Source: Collinsella sp944321445
GTDB lineage: Bacteria; Actinomycetota; Coriobacteriia; Coriobacteriales; Coriobacteriaceae
NCBI RefSeq assembly: GCF_030371825.1
Contig: NZ_JAUDDM010000004.1
DNA length: 64,000 bases
Reading direction: 5' to 3' (one strand)
Numbering within the stretch: position 1 is the first letter of the stretch; each line of letters starts with the position of its first letter. Positions 1-8,223 of this stretch are shown piece after piece. The translations under genes were made by a program, and so were the position numbers. Below the pieces are notes generated by a model, which saw only the letters and a list, made by a program, of their open reading frames with translations, was not told the origin of the DNA and searched no databases.

Positions 1-69
1 TGCGATGTTGGCCATGCCGCCCTGGATGATGGGGAACTCGGTCCCCAGGATCTCGTTCAGCTTCTTCAT
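1..69 (-). CDS. fabK: Enoyl-ACP reductase II, N-terminal fragment (runs off window)
   Basis: Only the first 23 codons are inside the window. The protein begins MKKLNEILGTEFPIIQGGMA, the typical start of the FMN-dependent TIM-barrel enoyl-ACP reductase FabK, which performs the last reduction of each fatty-acid elongation cycle. The ATG is preceded by an AAAGGA ribosome site. It follows fabH at the end of the acc-fab cluster, which supports FabK over the related nitronate monooxygenases. The identification rests on a short N-terminus plus context. Confidence 0.75.
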   Translation of the reverse strand, partial: MKKLNEILGTEFPIIQGGMANIA

Positions 70-92
70 ATCTGTATATCCTTTCGGGTGAT

Positions 93-121
93 GACAAGAT
101 GGGGGCAGCCCCCATCTTGTC
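93..121. repeat. 29-bp palindrome, family P3 (GACAAGAT type), copy 1
   Basis: Perfect palindrome with 14-bp arms (GACAAGATGGGGGC) around a single A. It lies in the 54-bp fabH-fabK gap and starts two bases beyond the fabH stop codon. Related copies are at 18375-18403 and 44375-44403. It could act as a hairpin between two cistrons, but no U-run follows it in the direction of transcription. Confidence 0.85.
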
Positions 122-123
122 GC

Positions 124-1080
124 CTACGCGAACTCGGCCAGCGCGCCGGCCCAGGTGAGGCCCGCGCCGAAGCCGGCCATGAGCACGCGGCTGCCGGAGC
201 CGAGCTCCCCTGCGCGCACCAGCTCGTCGAGCAGGATGGGCACGCTGCCGGCCGACGTGTTGCCGGTGTGGTCGATGTTGCCCTCGCACTTGGCGGGGTC
301 GAGGCCGAGCTTCTTCACAGAGTAGTCCACGATGCGCTTGTTGGCCTGGTGGTACACGAAGCGGTCCACGTCATCGGCCGAGACGCCCGCGCGCTCGAGC
401 ACCTCGCGCGTGCAGCGCGGCATGACCTCGGTGGCGAAGCGGAACACCGCGCGGCCGTCCATGTGCAAGTACGACGGCTCGTCGCAGCCCACGCCGGGCG
501 CGAACAGCGAGGTGTCGTCGCCGCGCGAGCCCCACACGGCGTGCAGCTCGGGGTAGCCCTCGGCGCACTCCAGCACCGCCGCGCCCGCACCGTCGCCAAA
601 CAGCACGCAGGTGGTGCGGTCGGTGAAGTCCATGACGCGCGACAGCGTATCGGCGCCCACCACGAGCGCGTACGGGCGCGCGGCACCGGGCAGCAGGCAC
701 TCGGCCACGTGCAGGCTGTACACAAAGCCGGCGCACGCGGCGTTCAAATCAAAGCACAGCGTGTCCTCGGACATGCCCAAGTCGGCCTGCAGCAGGCAGG
801 CGGCAGAAGGCGTGCAGGTATCGGCCGTGAACGTTGCCACCAGGCACACGCCCACCTGCTCGGGAGCGATGCCCGCAGCCTCCAGCGCGCGCAAAGCGGC
901 GTCGCGCACCAGGCTGCGGTGGCACTCCCCCGCCTCCGCGTCGCAATAGCGGCGCGAGCGAATGCCCGTGCGCGTCGAGATCCACTCGTCGGAGGTCTCC
1001 ACGATCTTGGCCATGTCGTCGTTGGTCATGACGCGGCTGGGCACGGCCGAACCGGTGCCGACGATCTTCACGCCCATCAT
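124..1080 (-). CDS. fabH: Beta-ketoacyl-ACP synthase III
   Basis: 318 residues, the usual FabH length. It condenses acetyl-CoA or a branched acyl-CoA with malonyl-ACP to start type II fatty-acid synthesis in the cytoplasm. The thiolase-fold triad is visible: Cys116 in AACAGF, His244 in YHQAN and Asn274 in GNTSAG. The start ATG overlaps the accA stop in an ATGA arrangement, implying translational coupling. A second ATG directly follows the first, so the exact start is uncertain by one codon. Co-transcription with accBCDA puts malonyl-CoA supply and chain initiation under shared control. Very confident. Confidence 0.96.
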   Translation of the reverse strand: MMGVKIVGTGSAVPSRVMTNDDMAKIVETSDEWISTRTGIRSRRYCDAEAGECHRSLVRDAALRALEAAGIAPEQVGVCLVATFTADTCTPSAACLLQADLGMSEDTLCFDLNAACAGFVYSLHVAECLLPGAARPYALVVGADTLSRVMDFTDRTTCVLFGDGAGAAVLECAEGYPELHAVWGSRGDDTSLFAPGVGCDEPSYLHMDGRAVFRFATEVMPRCTREVLERAGVSADDVDRFVYHQANKRIVDYSVKKLGLDPAKCEGNIDHTGNTSAGSVPILLDELVRAGELGSGSRVLMAGFGAGLTWAGALAEFA

Positions 1081-1925
1081 ATACGGCCTCGCTTCACAGC
1101 AGTCGCACCCATGGCGCGGAACTTGCGGTAGCGGTCGTTGGCAAGCGCGGTCGGGCTCATCTTCGAGAGCGCCTCGAGCTCGCGCGTGAGCTGCGTGTCG
1201 AGCACCTGGAAGAGCGCGTTCGCGTTCTCGTGCGCACCGCCGGCGGGCTCGGGGATGATCCCATCGATGATGCCCAGCTCAAGCAGGTCGTCGGCCGTGA
1301 GCTTCATAACCTCGCACGCCTCGTCGGCGCGGCTCGAGTCCTTCCACAGAATGCTCGCGAAGCCCTCGGGCGAAAGCACGGAGTACACGGCGTTCTCGAG
1401 CATGATCACGCGGTTTCCCACCGCGAGCGCCAGCGCACCGCCGCTCCCGCCCTCGCCGCAGATCACGGAGATGACGGGCACGGTGAGCGAGCTCATGAGC
1501 TCGATGGAACGCGCGATGGCCTCGCCCTGGCCGTGCTCCTCGGCCTCCAGGCCGGGGTAGGCGCCGGACGTATCCACAAAGGTGAGGATGGGGCGGCCGA
1601 ACTTCTGCGCGGCGAGCATGATGCGCTGCGCCTTGCGGTAGCCCTCGGGCGACGCCATGCCGAAGTTGCACGCCACGCGCTCCTCGATGTCGGCGCCCTT
1701 GCGGTTGCCCAGCACGGTGACGGGACGGCCGTGGAAGCGCGCGATACCGCCCATGATGGACGGGTCATCGGTGCTGGAACGGTCGCCGCGCTGCTCGAAG
1801 AAGTCGGTGAACAGGGCGTCGATGATCTCGGCCACGCCGGGGCGGCCGGGGTGGCGGGCGATGGCCACGCGCTGAGCGGCGGTCAACACGTCCACCGGCG
1901 CCAGGGTATCGGTCTTATCCGACAT
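1077..1925 (-). CDS. accA: Acetyl-CoA carboxylase carboxyltransferase, alpha subunit
   Basis: 282 residues from the ATG at 1925. A longer reading exists, but this ATG has a GGGAGGTG ribosome site inside the end of accD and gives the product MSDKTDTL. AccA pairs with AccD to move CO2 from carboxybiotin to acetyl-CoA, giving malonyl-CoA. Crotonase-fold hallmarks are present, including SGAYPGLEAEEHGQGEA and the glycine-rich GEGGSGGALAL oxyanion segment. The gene overlaps accD by 11 bases and fabH by 4, so the three are likely translated in a coupled manner. The protein is slightly shorter than E. coli AccA (about 319) because of a reduced N-terminal helix. Confidence 0.95.
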   Translation of the reverse strand: MSDKTDTLAPVDVLTAAQRVAIARHPGRPGVAEIIDALFTDFFEQRGDRSSTDDPSIMGGIARFHGRPVTVLGNRKGADIEERVACNFGMASPEGYRKAQRIMLAAQKFGRPILTFVDTSGAYPGLEAEEHGQGEAIARSIELMSSLTVPVISVICGEGGSGGALALAVGNRVIMLENAVYSVLSPEGFASILWKDSSRADEACEVMKLTADDLLELGIIDGIIPEPAGGAHENANALFQVLDTQLTRELEALSKMSPTALANDRYRKFRAMGATAVKRGRI

Positions 1926-2781
1926 ACTCGGCACCTCCCTTCCCATGGAGCGAAAGCACGCGGATGAGCGTGGAGCGCATGCGGGCACGCGGCACCACGG
2001 CGTCCAAGAAACCGTGCTCCAGCTGGAACTCGGCGCTCTGGAAACCCTCGGGCAGCTTCTCGCCGATGGTCTGCTCGATCACGCGCGGACCGGCGAAGCC
2101 GATGAGCGCGCCCGGCTCGGCGAGCATGATGTCGCCCAGGCTGGCGAAACTCGCGGTCACGCCACCAGTGGTGGGATGCGTGAGGACCGAGATGTACAGG
2201 CCGCCCTTGTCGGAAAAGCGCTGGATAGCCGCGGAGGTCTTGGCCATCTGCATGAGGGAGATGATGCCCTCCTGCATACGCGCGCCGCCGCTTGCGGAAA
2301 ACACGATGAGGGGCAGGTGCTGCTTGGTGGCGCGCTCGATGAGGCGCGTGAGCTTCTCGCCCACCACAGCGCCCATGCTCGCCATCAAAAAGCGCGTGTC
2401 GAGCGCGGCGACGGCCACGCGCACGCCGCCGATTTTGGCGATGCCGGTGACGATAGCGTCGCCCTGGCGCGTCTTGGAGCGCAGCTTGGCAAGCTTGTCA
2501 GGGTAGTCCGGGAACTCGAGCGGGTCGGTCGACACCAGCGCGGCGTCGAGCTCACGGAACTGCCCATCGTCAGCGACCATCTTGATGCGATCGCGCGCCG
2601 GGATGGCAAAGTGGTGGCCGCAGTAGGGGCACACGAACTGGTTGTTTACCAGGTCATCGTCGTGCAGGACGCGCCCGCAGCTGGGGCACGTCTTCTCCTC
2701 GACGGCCGGCGCGGTGCCCTGCTGACGCATCTTCTTCAGCGCAAGCAGCCGGTTGCGGCGCTCGGCAAGGATTCCCGCCAT
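1915..2781 (-). CDS. accD: Acetyl-CoA carboxylase carboxyltransferase, beta subunit
   Basis: 288 residues. The N-terminus carries a four-cysteine zinc ribbon (Cys32, Cys35, Cys51, Cys54) followed by the crotonase-fold carboxyltransferase domain (for example SASGGARMQEGI and FAGPRVIEQTI). It forms the carboxyltransferase heterotetramer with AccA. The ribosome site (AAGGAGG) lies inside the end of accC, only three bases upstream of accD. Gene order accB-accC-accD-accA in one operon is compact and differs from E. coli, where the subunits are scattered. Confidence 0.96.
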   Translation of the reverse strand: MAGILAERRNRLLALKKMRQQGTAPAVEEKTCPSCGRVLHDDDLVNNQFVCPYCGHHFAIPARDRIKMVADDGQFRELDAALVSTDPLEFPDYPDKLAKLRSKTRQGDAIVTGIAKIGGVRVAVAALDTRFLMASMGAVVGEKLTRLIERATKQHLPLIVFSASGGARMQEGIISLMQMAKTSAAIQRFSDKGGLYISVLTHPTTGGVTASFASLGDIMLAEPGALIGFAGPRVIEQTIGEKLPEGFQSAEFQLEHGFLDAVVPRARMRSTLIRVLSLHGKGGAEYVG

Positions 2782-2784
2782 GCG

Positions 2785-4185
2785 TTACGCCTCCTTCGCG
2801 GTATCGGTCACGGCATCGTCGGCGGCGTTCGTCCACGCCAGCAGCGTGTCGAGGTTCTCGTCGATGAACGAGGTGTTGTACGTCGCGCGGATGAAGCCGG
2901 GGTGGTACATGATCTGGTGGAGCACATCGATGTTGGTCTTGGGACCGTCGATGACGAACTCCTCGAGGCAGCGGCGCATGCGGCGCAGGGCCTCCAGGCG
3001 CGTGGGCGCCCACACGATGAGCTTCGCGGCGAGCGAGTCGTAGTAGGGCGGCAGCTCGCAGCCGGCGTAGAGGCCGGTGTCGACGCGCACACCGTAGCCG
3101 CCGGGGATGTGGACGAAGTCCACCTGGCCGGGCGACGGCATGAAGCCGTGCGCCGGGTCCTCGGCGTTCACGCGGCACTCGATGGCGTGACCGCGCAGCT
3201 GGATGTCGTCCTGCGTGAAGGAAAGCGTGAGGCCCGATGCCACGCGCAGCTGCTCGCGCACCAAATCGACGCCCGTCACGCACTCGGTGATGGGGTGCTC
3301 CACCTGAATGCGGGTGTTCATCTCGATGAAGTAGAACTCGCCGGAGGGGTCGAGCACGAACTCGATGGTACCCGCGTTCACATAGCCGGCAGCGCGGGCA
3401 GCGGCCACGGCGGCCTCGCCCATGCGCGCGCGGAGCTCCGGGGTGAGCACGCGCGACGGGGTCTCCTCGATCATCTTCTGGCCGCGGCGCTGAATGGAGC
3501 AATCGCGCTCGCCCAGCTGGACCACGTTGCCCTGCGCGTCGGCCATGATCTGGAACTCGATATGGTGCGGGTTCAGCACGAGCTTCTCGAGGTACATCTC
3601 GTCGTCGTTGAAGCAGGCGCGGGCCTCGGCGCGGGCCTCCTCGAAGAGGTCCTCGAACTGGTCGGGGTCGAACACCTTGCGCATGCCGCGGCCGCCGCCA
3701 CCGGCAGCCGCCTTGATGAGCACGGGGTAGCCGATCTCGTCGGCGACGCGCTTGGCCTCGGCGACGTCCTTCACGGAGCCGTCGGAGCCGGGCACCACGG
3801 GCACGCCGGCGCTCTTCATGAGCTCGCGCGCGGCGGCCTTGTTGCCCATCGTGCGGATGACGTCGCCCGAGGGGCCGATCCACGTGATGCCGTTCGCTTC
3901 GCACTCGTCGGCGAACTCGGCGTTTTCAGACAGGAAGCCGTAGCCGGGGTGAATGGCGTCACAGTGTGCGGCCTTGGCCACGGTGAGCAGCGCCTTCGTG
4001 TCGAGGTAGCTTTGCGCGGAGGGAGCGGGACCGATACAGTAGGCGTGCTCGGCGAGCTGTACGTGCAGCGCCTCGCGGTCGGCCTCGGAGTACACGACCA
4101 CCGGCTCGATGTCGAGCTCGCGGCACGCGCGGAACACGCGCACGGCGATCTCGCCGCGGTTGGCGATAAGGATACGCTTGAACAT
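2785..4185 (-). CDS. accC: Acetyl-CoA carboxylase, biotin carboxylase subunit
   Basis: 466 residues, close to the family norm of about 450. It carboxylates biotin on AccB using ATP and bicarbonate. Visible are the N-terminal MFKRILIANRGEIAVR segment, the ATP-grasp glycine-rich loop GGGGRGMR near residue 165, and the catalytic FIEMNTRIQVEH motif near residue 290. It starts 12 bases after accB, with an AAAGGCGG ribosome site. No truncation or unusual residues seen. Confidence 0.97.
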   Translation of the reverse strand: MFKRILIANRGEIAVRVFRACRELDIEPVVVYSEADREALHVQLAEHAYCIGPAPSAQSYLDTKALLTVAKAAHCDAIHPGYGFLSENAEFADECEANGITWIGPSGDVIRTMGNKAAARELMKSAGVPVVPGSDGSVKDVAEAKRVADEIGYPVLIKAAAGGGGRGMRKVFDPDQFEDLFEEARAEARACFNDDEMYLEKLVLNPHHIEFQIMADAQGNVVQLGERDCSIQRRGQKMIEETPSRVLTPELRARMGEAAVAAARAAGYVNAGTIEFVLDPSGEFYFIEMNTRIQVEHPITECVTGVDLVREQLRVASGLTLSFTQDDIQLRGHAIECRVNAEDPAHGFMPSPGQVDFVHIPGGYGVRVDTGLYAGCELPPYYDSLAAKLIVWAPTRLEALRRMRRCLEEFVIDGPKTNIDVLHQIMYHPGFIRATYNTSFIDENLDTLLAWTNAADDAVTDTAKEA

Positions 4186-4197
4186 GGGGCGCCGCCT

Positions 4198-4683
4198 TTA
4201 AGCCTCGTGATAGCGGATGAGCGGAGCGCCGAAGGAGACGAGCTCACCGTCGGCGGCCATGATCTCGTCGATGACGCAGTCGCACGGAGCGGTGACCTCG
4301 CTCATCATCTTCATGGCCTCGAGCAGGCATACGGTGTCGCCCTTCTTCACGTGGTCGCCGGGCTGGACGTAAGGGTCCTTGTCGGGCGAAGGCGCGACGT
4401 AGAACGTGCCCACCAGCGGCGCGGTGATGCAGGGGCCGTCGGCCGCGGGGACCTCATCGGCCGCGGGCGCGGCAGCCGGGGCGGCCGCAGGAGCAGCCGG
4501 GGCCGCAGCGGGAGCCGGGGCCGGGGCGGCAGCGGGGCCGGCGACGGGCGCGGGCGGCACGGGGCCGCAGCCGGGCTTCTCGAGCTCGATGGTGGTGTCG
4601 CCGCTCGTGATCTTCATGCGGCCGATGCCGCTCGTATCAAAACGACCCATGAGGTCGATGATGTCCTGAGTCTTCATAGCCAT
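4198..4683 (-). CDS. accB: Biotin carboxyl carrier protein
   Basis: 161 residues. The C-terminal biotinyl domain (about residues 85-161) has the acceptor lysine K125 in EAMKMM. An Ala/Pro-rich linker (about 40-80) joins it to an N-terminal helical segment, as in other BCCPs. It carries biotin between AccC and AccA/AccD. The ATG at 4683 has an AGGAGG site about ten bases upstream; an in-frame ATG two codons later is possible. First gene of the accBCDA-fabHK run, probably with its own promoter, since a terminator-like hairpin separates it from acpP. Confidence 0.95.
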   Translation of the reverse strand: MAMKTQDIIDLMGRFDTSGIGRMKITSGDTTIELEKPGCGPVPPAPVAGPAAAPAPAPAAAPAAPAAAPAAAPAADEVPAADGPCITAPLVGTFYVAPSPDKDPYVQPGDHVKKGDTVCLLEAMKMMSEVTAPCDCVIDEIMAADGELVSFGAPLIRYHEA

Positions 4684-4740
4684 AGTGCAGAGTCCTCCTC
4701 AATCCGGGAAACACTGATCGCTTGCCTCTGACCTCCGCTG

Positions 4741-4835
4741 CTGTCCTCTCTGGGGACGGGGGTCGTAGGGGACATTTTGCCCCCATTGGGGACGGGGGTG
4801 CCACGCGCCACTTTGGCCCCTTTTGGGACAGGCCT
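4741..4835. repeat. Constant-loop hairpin element, family P4, copy 1 (two modules)
   Basis: Two adjacent copies of TGGGGACGGGGGT. The first is flanked by short complementary arms (TGTCC and GGGACA). An ACTTTGG / TGGGACAGG tail follows. The same layout with different arms recurs at 48320-48390 and 56354-56410, and partially at 47176-47210. It lies in the acpP-accB gap. Function unknown. Confidence 0.7.
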
Positions 4836-4890
4836 CGCGACAGTAATGACAGAGCCAACCGATCGGTGCTTCCCTCAGTGCATAAAGAGA

Positions 4891-4921
4891 AGCCGGGCAG
4901 GACGCGCGGCCCTGCCCGGCT
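4891..4921 (-). terminator. Terminator-like hairpin after acpP
   Basis: Eleven-base arms (AGCCGGGCAGG type) around a GC-rich loop, 16 bases past the acpP stop. Read on the minus strand it ends in a U-rich stretch (TTCTCTTTAT). It suggests that acpP is made as an abundant separate transcript, with acc genes partly uncoupled. Confidence 0.65.
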
Positions 4922-4936
4922 GTTGGCTCGGATATG

Positions 4937-5167
4937 TTACTGAGCCTTGTTCTCCAGGTAGTCGGCCAGATCGCCAACGGTCTTGAACTGGTCGAGCTCA
5001 GCGTCGTCGATCTCGCAGTCGAAGGCCTCCTCAAGAGCCATGACGAGCTCCATGGCGGCCAGGGAATCGGCGCCCAGGTCCTCCTCGAGCTTGGCCTCGC
5101 GGGTGACCTTCTCAAGGTCGCAACCGACGGTCTCGGAGATGACCTCGCGCATCTTCTCGAAATCCAT
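4937..5167 (-). CDS. acpP: Acyl carrier protein
   Basis: 76 residues, acidic, the standard ACP size. The phosphopantetheine attachment site is Ser35 in ADSLAAMEL. It carries growing acyl chains between the Fab enzymes. The ATG is preceded by a strong AAAGGAG site. It heads the fatty-acid cluster, as expected for the most highly expressed member. Confidence 0.97.
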   Translation of the reverse strand: MDFEKMREVISETVGCDLEKVTREAKLEEDLGADSLAAMELVMALEEAFDCEIDDAELDQFKTVGDLADYLENKAQ

Positions 5168-5362
5168 GACAACTCCTTTCCGAGTGCGTCATTCGTTCGC
5201 ACTCGAACCCGAAGCGCGCATTCTTCGCGCACCCCTTGTGTGCAAAACTCGCTAAAGCATTTTAGTTAAAATTTTTGAGATGTTGACGACGCAACATCTC
5301 TTCGCAGTAACTGCACAATCCAACAAACCAGCAGGTCGCACTTGAGCAACAACCTCGCCAAC

Positions 5363-5393
5363 GACGCACTTCTCCCCAGGGGAGAAGTGCGTC
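5363..5393. repeat. 31-bp palindrome, family P2 (GACGCACTTCTCCCC type), copy 1
   Basis: Perfect 15-bp arms (GACGCACTTCTCCCC) around a single A. It is 15 bases beyond the end of the ABC transporter gene and 170 bases upstream of acpP. The same palindrome occurs at 13935-13965, 47142-47172 and 48401-48431. Confidence 0.9.
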
Positions 5394-5407
5394 AACGTTT
5401 CACGCTG

Positions 5408-8080
5408 CTACTCGGTGCGCAGCGCCGTCACCGGGTCCTTCTTCGCGGCCATGCGGCTCGGCGCCATACCGGCCACAAGGGACAGCACGACCGAGATCAC
5501 CACGAGCGCCACGCCCGCGCCCACCGGCACGGCGGCCAGGTTCGCCACGTCCGCGACCTGCTCGATAATCATATTCACCGGAATGTCCAGCAGCACCGTT
5601 ACCACAATGCCCAGCACGCCGGACACCAGGCCGATGATGAATGTCTCGGCGGTGAAGATGCGGCTCACATCGCGCTTGCTCGCACCGATCGAGCGCAGGA
5701 TGCCGATCTCCTTCGTGCGTTCCAGCACCGAGATATACGTGATGATGCCGATCATGATCGAGCTCACCACGAGCGAAATCGCCACGAAGGCAATCAGGAT
5801 GTACGTGATGGCATTCACGATATCGGTCACGCTCGACATCAGCGTGCCCACGATGTCGGTGTACTGAATCTCGGTCCCCTCGCCCGTCGCCGCAACATCG
5901 TCGTTGTACGCCGTGATCAGGTCGTCGATGTACTCCTTCGCCTCAAAATCGTTGGGATAGATGTTGATGGTGAACGGGTCGTCCATGCTCGCCACGCCCA
6001 GCTTCTCCAGGTTGCCGTCGTAGGTCGCGTTGTCGGTCTGCTCCGTCATTTGGCGCGAGAACGCGGCGGCGATCTCCTCGTCGCTCATACCCTCGGCGCG
6101 CATCTCGTCCACGTACCCCTGCAGCTGAGCCCCCTGTTCGCCGGGCATCTGCGCAATCAGCGCCTCGATGCCCTCCATGGTGAGCTCGCCGGTCGACGAG
6201 TCGGAAAACGGCATGCCGGTGAAGATATCCGTCTCGGGCTGGTCCTCCTGCGCGGCCACGACGTCGCTCGCATCCACCAGACCCACCAGGTGCTCCATGA
6301 GCTCCGGGGTGTACAGAACGGCGCCCCAGTTGCTGCCCACATCGCTGTCCTCGCTCGGCCGCACGATGCCCACCACACGAACCTCCTCCGCGCCGTCCAC
6401 AACGTCGCGCATATAGTTCTCGTCGTCGGTCATGTCCTTCCACGTGCCGTCGTCCTGCTCGGCGTACTTTGAGCTCTCCGGCACCAGCTTGAACGTCAGA
6501 CCCATGAGCTCGTCGTAGGTGTAGCTCGTCTGCTCGACCTCTTCCACATCCTTGCCGGCGATGACATCGGCCATCATGCCGCGCAGGTCAGACTGGTCGA
6601 GCAGTCCCAGCGCGTACAGCGTATAGTCCGAGATGCGGTCGTTGCGGTCCACGTAGATCACGACCTCGTCCCAGCTCTCGGGCATGCGGCCGGCAACCAC
6701 GTCGTAGTCGCGCTCCCACAGGTCGCGGTTGGGAAGCAGCTCCGTCCACACGTCGTAGCTCGAACCGCTCGTACCGGACATCGTGCTCATCATCTCGGTT
6801 TGCGTCGAACCCATGGAAATGCCGAGCGCGTCCATGACGGTCGCCGGATTCACCTGCACCGCGCCGTCGGACGTATCGGATTTGTACACATTCAGCGGCG
6901 TATCGTAGGTGTACTCGATAGATGTCACGTAGTCGTCGATGTCACCGGGGTTGGAATCGAGCCATTCCTTAATGGCACGCATATCGTTTTCGTTTGCGCC
7001 ATCGGCCACGCTCGTCACCATGTCGGTCACGAGGTCCTTCGACTCCACCTCGCCCGACGTGTTCTCCGCCGCGGCGTCGCCCGCCGTGCCCATCATCGAC
7101 GTCATCATGCTCGCAATATCAATCGATGTCTCTTGGATGGTCAGCGGGTAGTCACCCATCGTCGATTCCTCGGTCTTGGCGATATAGTTCTGCGCGCCGT
7201 CGGACAGCGACAGAATGAGTGCGATGCCGATGATGCCGATCGACCCGGCAAACGCCGTCAAAAACGTGCGCCCCTTCTTCGTCATGAGATTCGTGAACGA
7301 AAGCGAGATGGCCGAAAGGTAGCTCATGCCGCGCTTGCCCTTGCGCGCGTCGGCCACGGCGTGCTCCTGGATTTGCTCGTCGGTCAAAAACTCCGTCGCG
7401 GGGTCGACCGGATTGGTGTCGTCGGTGAGCAAACCGTCCTTGATGCGGACAATGCGGTCAGAATATTCCTCCGCAAGCTGCGGATTGTGCGTAACCATGA
7501 TCACCAGGCGATCGCGCGAGAGCCGCTTCAGGATCTCCATGACCTCGACCGAGGTGTCGGTGTCGAGCGCGCCCGTGGGCTCGTCGGCCAGAATGATTTC
7601 CGGATTGTTCACGATGGCGCGCGCAATGGCCACGCGCTGCATCTGGCCGCCGGAGAGCTGGTTGGGCTTCTTGTTCATCTGCTCGGCCAGGCCCACCTGC
7701 GCAAGCGCTTCCTCCGCGCGGCGGCGGCGCTCCGCCTTGGGCGCACCGGAAAGCAGCAGCGCCATCTCGACGTTGGCAATGACGCTCTGGTGCGGAATGA
7801 GGTTGTAGCTTTGGAAGACGAAGCCCACCGAGTGGTTGCGGTAGGTATCCCAATCGCGGTCGAGGTAGCTTTTGGTGGAACGACCGTTGATCACCAAATC
7901 GCCGCGCGTGTACTGGTCAAGGCCGCCGATGATGTTGAGCAGCGTGGTCTTGCCGCAGCCGGACTGACCGAGGATGCTCACAAACTCCTGATCGCGGAAG
8001 GTGACGGACACGCCCTTGAGCGCATGGACGACACTATCGCCCGACGGGTAATCTTTGGTGATGTTCTTAAGCTCGAGCAT
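5408..8080 (-). CDS. MacB-like ABC transporter, ATPase fused to FtsX-type permease
   Basis: 890 residues. Residues 1-240 form an ABC ATPase of the LolD/MacB group: Walker A GQSGCGKTT, signature LSGGQMQRV, Walker B ILADEPTGALD and H-loop VTHN. One membrane segment follows near 265-285, then an extracellular region of about 470 residues, then three C-terminal membrane segments typical of FtsX/MacB permeases, with the conserved LERTKEIGILRSIGAS motif between the first two. Such mechanotransmission exporters move lipoproteins, peptides or antimicrobials from the outer leaflet. It stands alone, without a partner membrane-fusion protein or two-component system nearby, so its substrate cannot be inferred. 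Confidence 0.9.
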   Translation of the reverse strand: MLELKNITKDYPSGDSVVHALKGVSVTFRDQEFVSILGQSGCGKTTLLNIIGGLDQYTRGDLVINGRSTKSYLDRDWDTYRNHSVGFVFQSYNLIPHQSVIANVEMALLLSGAPKAERRRRAEEALAQVGLAEQMNKKPNQLSGGQMQRVAIARAIVNNPEIILADEPTGALDTDTSVEVMEILKRLSRDRLVIMVTHNPQLAEEYSDRIVRIKDGLLTDDTNPVDPATEFLTDEQIQEHAVADARKGKRGMSYLSAISLSFTNLMTKKGRTFLTAFAGSIGIIGIALILSLSDGAQNYIAKTEESTMGDYPLTIQETSIDIASMMTSMMGTAGDAAAENTSGEVESKDLVTDMVTSVADGANENDMRAIKEWLDSNPGDIDDYVTSIEYTYDTPLNVYKSDTSDGAVQVNPATVMDALGISMGSTQTEMMSTMSGTSGSSYDVWTELLPNRDLWERDYDVVAGRMPESWDEVVIYVDRNDRISDYTLYALGLLDQSDLRGMMADVIAGKDVEEVEQTSYTYDELMGLTFKLVPESSKYAEQDDGTWKDMTDDENYMRDVVDGAEEVRVVGIVRPSEDSDVGSNWGAVLYTPELMEHLVGLVDASDVVAAQEDQPETDIFTGMPFSDSSTGELTMEGIEALIAQMPGEQGAQLQGYVDEMRAEGMSDEEIAAAFSRQMTEQTDNATYDGNLEKLGVASMDDPFTINIYPNDFEAKEYIDDLITAYNDDVAATGEGTEIQYTDIVGTLMSSVTDIVNAITYILIAFVAISLVVSSIMIGIITYISVLERTKEIGILRSIGASKRDVSRIFTAETFIIGLVSGVLGIVVTVLLDIPVNMIIEQVADVANLAAVPVGAGVALVVISVVLSLVAGMAPSRMAAKKDPVTALRTE

Positions 8081-8155
8081 GAAGCTCTCCTACCGTACAG
8101 ATAATCGCGATTCAATCCCACTTACTGTACCCAAATTCACCAAATAGACGCGTGC

Positions 8156-8219
8156 GGGAAAATAGGGACAGGCACCTTTTTCCCACCGGTGGGAAAAAGG
8201 TGCCTGTCCCTATTTTCCC
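8156..8219. repeat. 64-bp perfect palindrome, family P1, copy 1
   Basis: Two 32-bp arms without mismatch, beginning GGGAAAATAGGGACAGGCAC and meeting at CACC/GGTG. It ends four bases from the rlmD stop codon. It is identical to the copy at 9531-9594; variants are at 11008-11071 and 13870-13933. Such a perfect snap-back would form a very stable hairpin in RNA and could extrude in DNA. Confidence 0.95.
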
Positions 8220-8223
8220 AGCG

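Noticed and set aside
1945..4731. 928-codon plus-strand frame across accD-accC-accB
   Set aside because: Shadow of three well-supported minus-strand genes in GC-rich DNA; composition (His/Arg/Ala/Val) and lack of domains are typical of antisense frames.
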